Assembly: GCA_024225635.1 (NCBI GenBank)
Contig: JAAEMK010000761.1
Coordinates: 1-47,601 of the forward strand
Source of the DNA: Desulfobacteraceae bacterium
GTDB taxonomy: Bacteria; Desulfobacterota; Desulfobacteria; Desulfobacterales; Desulfobacteraceae
DNA: 47,601 nucleotides
Direction of reading: 5' to 3'
Positions within the stretch are counted from its first letter, which is position 1; the number at the start of each line of letters is the position of its first letter. Below the pieces are notes generated by a model, which saw nothing but the letters and a program-made list of their open reading frames with translations, made no database searches and was not told where the DNA came from. Shown in pieces: positions 44,863 to 47,601 of this stretch. Both the position numbers and the translations under genes were made by a program.

Positions 44863-47370
44863 ATGAACAATCAAAGGACAAAATCAAACATCGGTTTTAT
44901 CTTTTTTCCGCTGATCTCGTTGATTATCCTGTTTCTTATTTCACCGGCACAAGCTGCTCACAACGAATCTTCCGGTATGGATGCTACCCTGCCGCCATTC
45001 CAGCCCCCTCAAATAATAGACGGCTCGGGACGAAAGCTCCTGGTTATCTATATGGTTGGAAGCGATCTCGAAAGCGATGGTGGTGCGGCAACTTCGGATT
45101 TGACTGAATTGATCGACGGATACAACATCATTGACCAGGACCGGATTGAGGTGGTTGTAGCTTTCGGAGGTGCAAATAAATTCGGTTGGCAAGGGATGAA
45201 GTTTGCCGACATCTCCCAGATCATCGAGGATGCTTCAGACGGTCAATTCGGCAACACAACCCCATACCTGTATAGAGCCGACTTTGCCAATATGGGTGAT
45301 AAAAGCTCATTAACACTATTTCTTGAATATGTGACCCAGAAATATAAAAATTTTGACTCAAGCTTTCTTACCTTCTGGAATCATGGCGGAGCCTACACAG
45401 GCTTTGGAAACGATGAGGTCTTTGGTTACGACTCACTCTCGCTGACGGATATTGATAATGCCCTTACAGACAGCAAAATCGGCGAGTTCGACCTTATCGG
45501 TTTTGATGCCTGCCTTATGGGCTCCATGGAAGTGGCCCGTTTTATTGAACCCCATGCCAAATACCTTCTTGCCTCGGAAGAGCTTGAACCCGGCCATGGA
45601 TGGCATTGGAAAACTGTAATCCAGGCGTTTTCAGACGAAAACGACATAGTCAAAACAGGCATGGCAATAATAGATCTCTTTGTCCTGAATATTCACGACT
45701 ATGAATCAGACGGAAAGACCTTATCCTTATTGGATCTCTCCCGATTTGACACTCTTGTCGACAGCATAGATTCTTTCAGCACTTCCTTTTCAACGAATTT
45801 ATTGAGCGACAACGACTATTCAGACGCCTTGATTTATGGTTCGACACATACTGCGGAATTCGGCAGGCAATCCAAAGAGGATCAAAGGGTCAGCATTGAC
45901 CTGAAGGATTTTGCACAGACAATCAGATCTCAAATATCGGATTTCCAGGCAAGAGAGACGTTAGACAACCTGGCAGCATCCGTTGATGATTTTGTTGTTT
46001 ACGCTAAAAATGACGGTACCCGTCCCAATGCCAACGGTGTCACCATCGCCCCGCCCGAAAAAATAAACCCCTCTTGGGATTCCTGCATGCTTAACAGCAA
46101 CTGGCTCGAATTCCAGGCAACCTTTGATATTCTCAAAAAAAACGATACGACATCACCGGAGGTGGTGGACGTAAATGATGATGCCGACTCAGATGATTTC
46201 AACTGGAACGATAATGGCTGGGATGATGATGGCTGGGATGATGATGGCTGGGATGATCTTTACGACCGGAAAGGGTTGCATTCAAATGCCCTTGCGGAAC
46301 CAAACGATCAGTTAAAAAGAGTGGATCACAATGGCCATTCCCCGGGCTTTTTATCCGGTGAACGTGCGGCATTCATACACACTGGCCACGACCCGGCCAT
46401 GCGGAAATCAAGCGCTGCATCCGGCACAAAAGGATTTTCGGCAAAATTTTCAGATCCAAACCTTGCCAAGGTTACTACAATCTTCGGATTTGAATTCGCC
46501 CCCTATGAAAACGAACCGGACAACCGTTTCTTTATGTCTGTTGCAGAAGTCCAGGCATATTCCACTACAACTCCGGGAGTCTATTTCACCCCCCAATGGA
46601 ACCAAAAGTGGTATTGCGTGGAATATGATCCCGACGCTGCAATGACGGAATGGATGCCCCTGGTCTTCCAGGGAAGATACACAAAAGACGGCAAGGAATA
46701 CACAAAATATTCCGCAGAGATCGACTATATCGAGTCCGGCAAGGATTACTCAGAATATGACTATCCGGCGGATCTTGCCACGCTTAAGATCATTGTTGAT
46801 GAAAACAATCACGTTGTCAGCCATCATATCCGGACCTATAAAATCATTTATGCCGGTGAGGATAATAGCGAAGAGACAATTATATTCGACAAAAAGACAA
46901 AAAAAATATCAAAGGGTGATCAGATCCAATTCTGGACATTAGGCTTCAGCCTGGATGGAAACTCGGAAGATACATGGTTTACCACCGGTGATACGATAAC
47001 CTTTACCCAGGCTCCGGTATTTACTCTGGAAGAACTCAATTTTGAAGATGAGCAGGGTTCTCTTCTTGAATACAAATATGCCATGTGGGCCGAAGATATA
47101 AGCAAAAACGGTACCTTGACGACACCTTTTGCCGCTGCTCCACCGGACAATGATGAAGATGAGGATGACGATGACAACTTCATCCAGGCCTCATGCTTCA
47201 TCTCAACCATTGCCGGGCCGGCAGGATCTGCCGGGGCCATGAAATCAGTTGCCGGTATCATTTTGCTGATAACATCACTTATCCAGCCCTTTCAAGGTTG
47301 TACTGTTGAATTGATAAGTAAAAATATTGGTTCATGTTGTGTTTTAGGGTCTTATTCTACAAGCAACTGA
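44863..47370 (+). CDS. Clostripain-like C11 cysteine peptidase with sorting-signal-like tail
   Basis: 835 aa. After a signal peptide (cleavage near AQA-AH) comes a C11 domain: VIYMVGSDLES, catalytic His in FWNHGGAYTGFG (H174) and catalytic Cys in GFDACLMGSMEVA (C217). A GWDDD repeat (about 452-465) and a long beta-rich region follow. Near the end an acidic run leads to SCFISTI (C778), a hydrophobic helix (about 785-803), then a short Cys-containing tail. Acidic linker, Cys and TM helix resemble Cys-type C-terminal sorting signals, but the usual final basic residues are missing. A transposase gene ends inside the last codons on the other strand, so insertion has probably replaced the native tail. 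C11 enzymes usually cleave after basic residues. Confidence 0.82.
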   Translation: MNNQRTKSNIGFIFFPLISLIILFLISPAQAAHNESSGMDATLPPFQPPQIIDGSGRKLLVIYMVGSDLESDGGAATSDLTELIDGYNIIDQDRIEVVVAFGGANKFGWQGMKFADISQIIEDASDGQFGNTTPYLYRADFANMGDKSSLTLFLEYVTQKYKNFDSSFLTFWNHGGAYTGFGNDEVFGYDSLSLTDIDNALTDSKIGEFDLIGFDACLMGSMEVARFIEPHAKYLLASEELEPGHGWHWKTVIQAFSDENDIVKTGMAIIDLFVLNIHDYESDGKTLSLLDLSRFDTLVDSIDSFSTSFSTNLLSDNDYSDALIYGSTHTAEFGRQSKEDQRVSIDLKDFAQTIRSQISDFQARETLDNLAASVDDFVVYAKNDGTRPNANGVTIAPPEKINPSWDSCMLNSNWLEFQATFDILKKNDTTSPEVVDVNDDADSDDFNWNDNGWDDDGWDDDGWDDLYDRKGLHSNALAEPNDQLKRVDHNGHSPGFLSGERAAFIHTGHDPAMRKSSAASGTKGFSAKFSDPNLAKVTTIFGFEFAPYENEPDNRFFMSVAEVQAYSTTTPGVYFTPQWNQKWYCVEYDPDAAMTEWMPLVFQGRYTKDGKEYTKYSAEIDYIESGKDYSEYDYPADLATLKIIVDENNHVVSHHIRTYKIIYAGEDNSEETIIFDKKTKKISKGDQIQFWTLGFSLDGNSEDTWFTTGDTITFTQAPVFTLEELNFEDEQGSLLEYKYAMWAEDISKNGTLTTPFAAAPPDNDEDEDDDDNFIQASCFISTIAGPAGSAGAMKSVAGIILLITSLIQPFQGCTVELISKNIGSCCVLGSYSTSN
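46216..46260 (+). repeat. Three 15-bp tandem repeats (GWDDD) in the C11 gene
   Basis: GGCTGGGATGATGAT repeats at 46216, 46231 and 46246 (the last ends CTT). It encodes Gly-Trp-Asp-Asp-Asp units in an acidic linker and could vary in copy number by slippage. Confidence 0.8.
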
Positions 47371-47601
47371 ATCAGGGAGTGAAGCAGGGCTTTGCCACGC
47401 TTCCTGGCATTATGAATGAATTCGAAAAAGCCAAGATATAAAGGGAGTTTTTCTTGTGAGAGACCACGATGTGGCCGAAGCCAGCTTCGCAAAAGAGACC
47501 AGAAGCCTTCCATGGTGTTCACATGGACTTCATAAAATCCATCTCCATCGTCATCCCTTGCATACTCACCTGCCCCATGGTTCACACTCTCGTGCTCGTA
47601 C
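47352..47601 (-). mobile_element. IS1595-family (ISXO2-like) transposase, C-terminal part, runs off the window
   Basis: The reading frame is open to the right edge. It carries the end of a DDE transposase of the IS1595/ISXO2 type: NHGAGEYAR, then VHVNTMEGFWSLLRSWLRPH (the catalytic Asn/Glu region of this family) and the final FFEFIHNARKRGKALL. Its stop lies within the last codons of the C11 peptidase gene, so the left end of the insertion sequence should lie a few tens of bases further left, near 47300. I could not fix the terminal inverted repeat without the other end. Confidence 0.85.

Overview
The window looks like a chromosomal segment of a Desulfobacterota (deltaproteobacterial) organism. 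This is inferred from gene content: an MttB-type methyltransferase under a membrane-bound sigma-54 activator, large multidomain sensor kinases, a giant cadherin-like surface protein, DUF4198-type periplasmic proteins and short interspersed hairpin repeats. No rRNA, tRNA or CRISPR array was seen.

Layout. 1-743: three full and one partial copy of a 179-bp unit, each full unit carrying a 21-bp palindrome (REPIN-like). 744-2369: SIR2-TPR protein, a likely NAD-dependent defence effector. 2370-3480: hairpin repeats around a YtfJ-like periplasmic protein. 3499-4758 (minus): two translationally coupled periplasmic proteins (NikL-like and DUF4198) behind a leader attenuator. 5017-5985 (minus): alpha/beta-hydrolase lipoprotein. 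6421-24498 (plus): eight tightly packed genes encoding GAF-GAF-TM-HlyD, PqqD-M50-HlyD, a C-terminally truncated SecA-like ATPase, a small HlyD adaptor, a 2013-aa LEPR-XLL/DUF4347 repeat protein, a GGDEF-(degenerate GGDEF)-EAL protein, an HDOD protein and a TolC-family channel. 24535-26694: an AT-rich TetR/flavoprotein pair with twin operators, followed by a tolC relic. 26888-32260 (minus): GltS-type symporter and MttB-family methyltransferase behind a GG-N10-GC sigma-54 promoter, next to their probable activator. 32423-33580: DEDDh exonuclease and a frameshifted binding-protein pseudogene. 33760-38351 (minus): an Asp/Glu racemase-like enzyme overlapping a giant propeller sensor kinase. 38507-47370 (plus): two paralogous membrane proteins with GldG-like domains, a secreted protein with a three-fold Cys-acidic repeat, and a clostripain-like C11 peptidase with a sorting-signal-like tail. 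An IS1595-type transposase end runs off the right edge.

The most interesting unit is the 6421-24498 operon. It has the pieces of an envelope-spanning export machine: TolC, three HlyD-type parts (one fused to a site-2-protease-like M50 domain, one to GAF sensors) and a SecA-like motor. It lacks any ABC or RND pump and encodes one very large candidate cargo with conserved-looking N- and C-terminal motifs. Cyclic-di-GMP proteins in the same operon suggest that export or retention of the cargo is controlled by that messenger. I propose a dedicated secretion and surface-anchoring system for LEPR-XLL/DUF4347 proteins. A second candidate is the 38507-47370 cluster, where the paired membrane proteins may process or sort the neighbouring secreted proteins.
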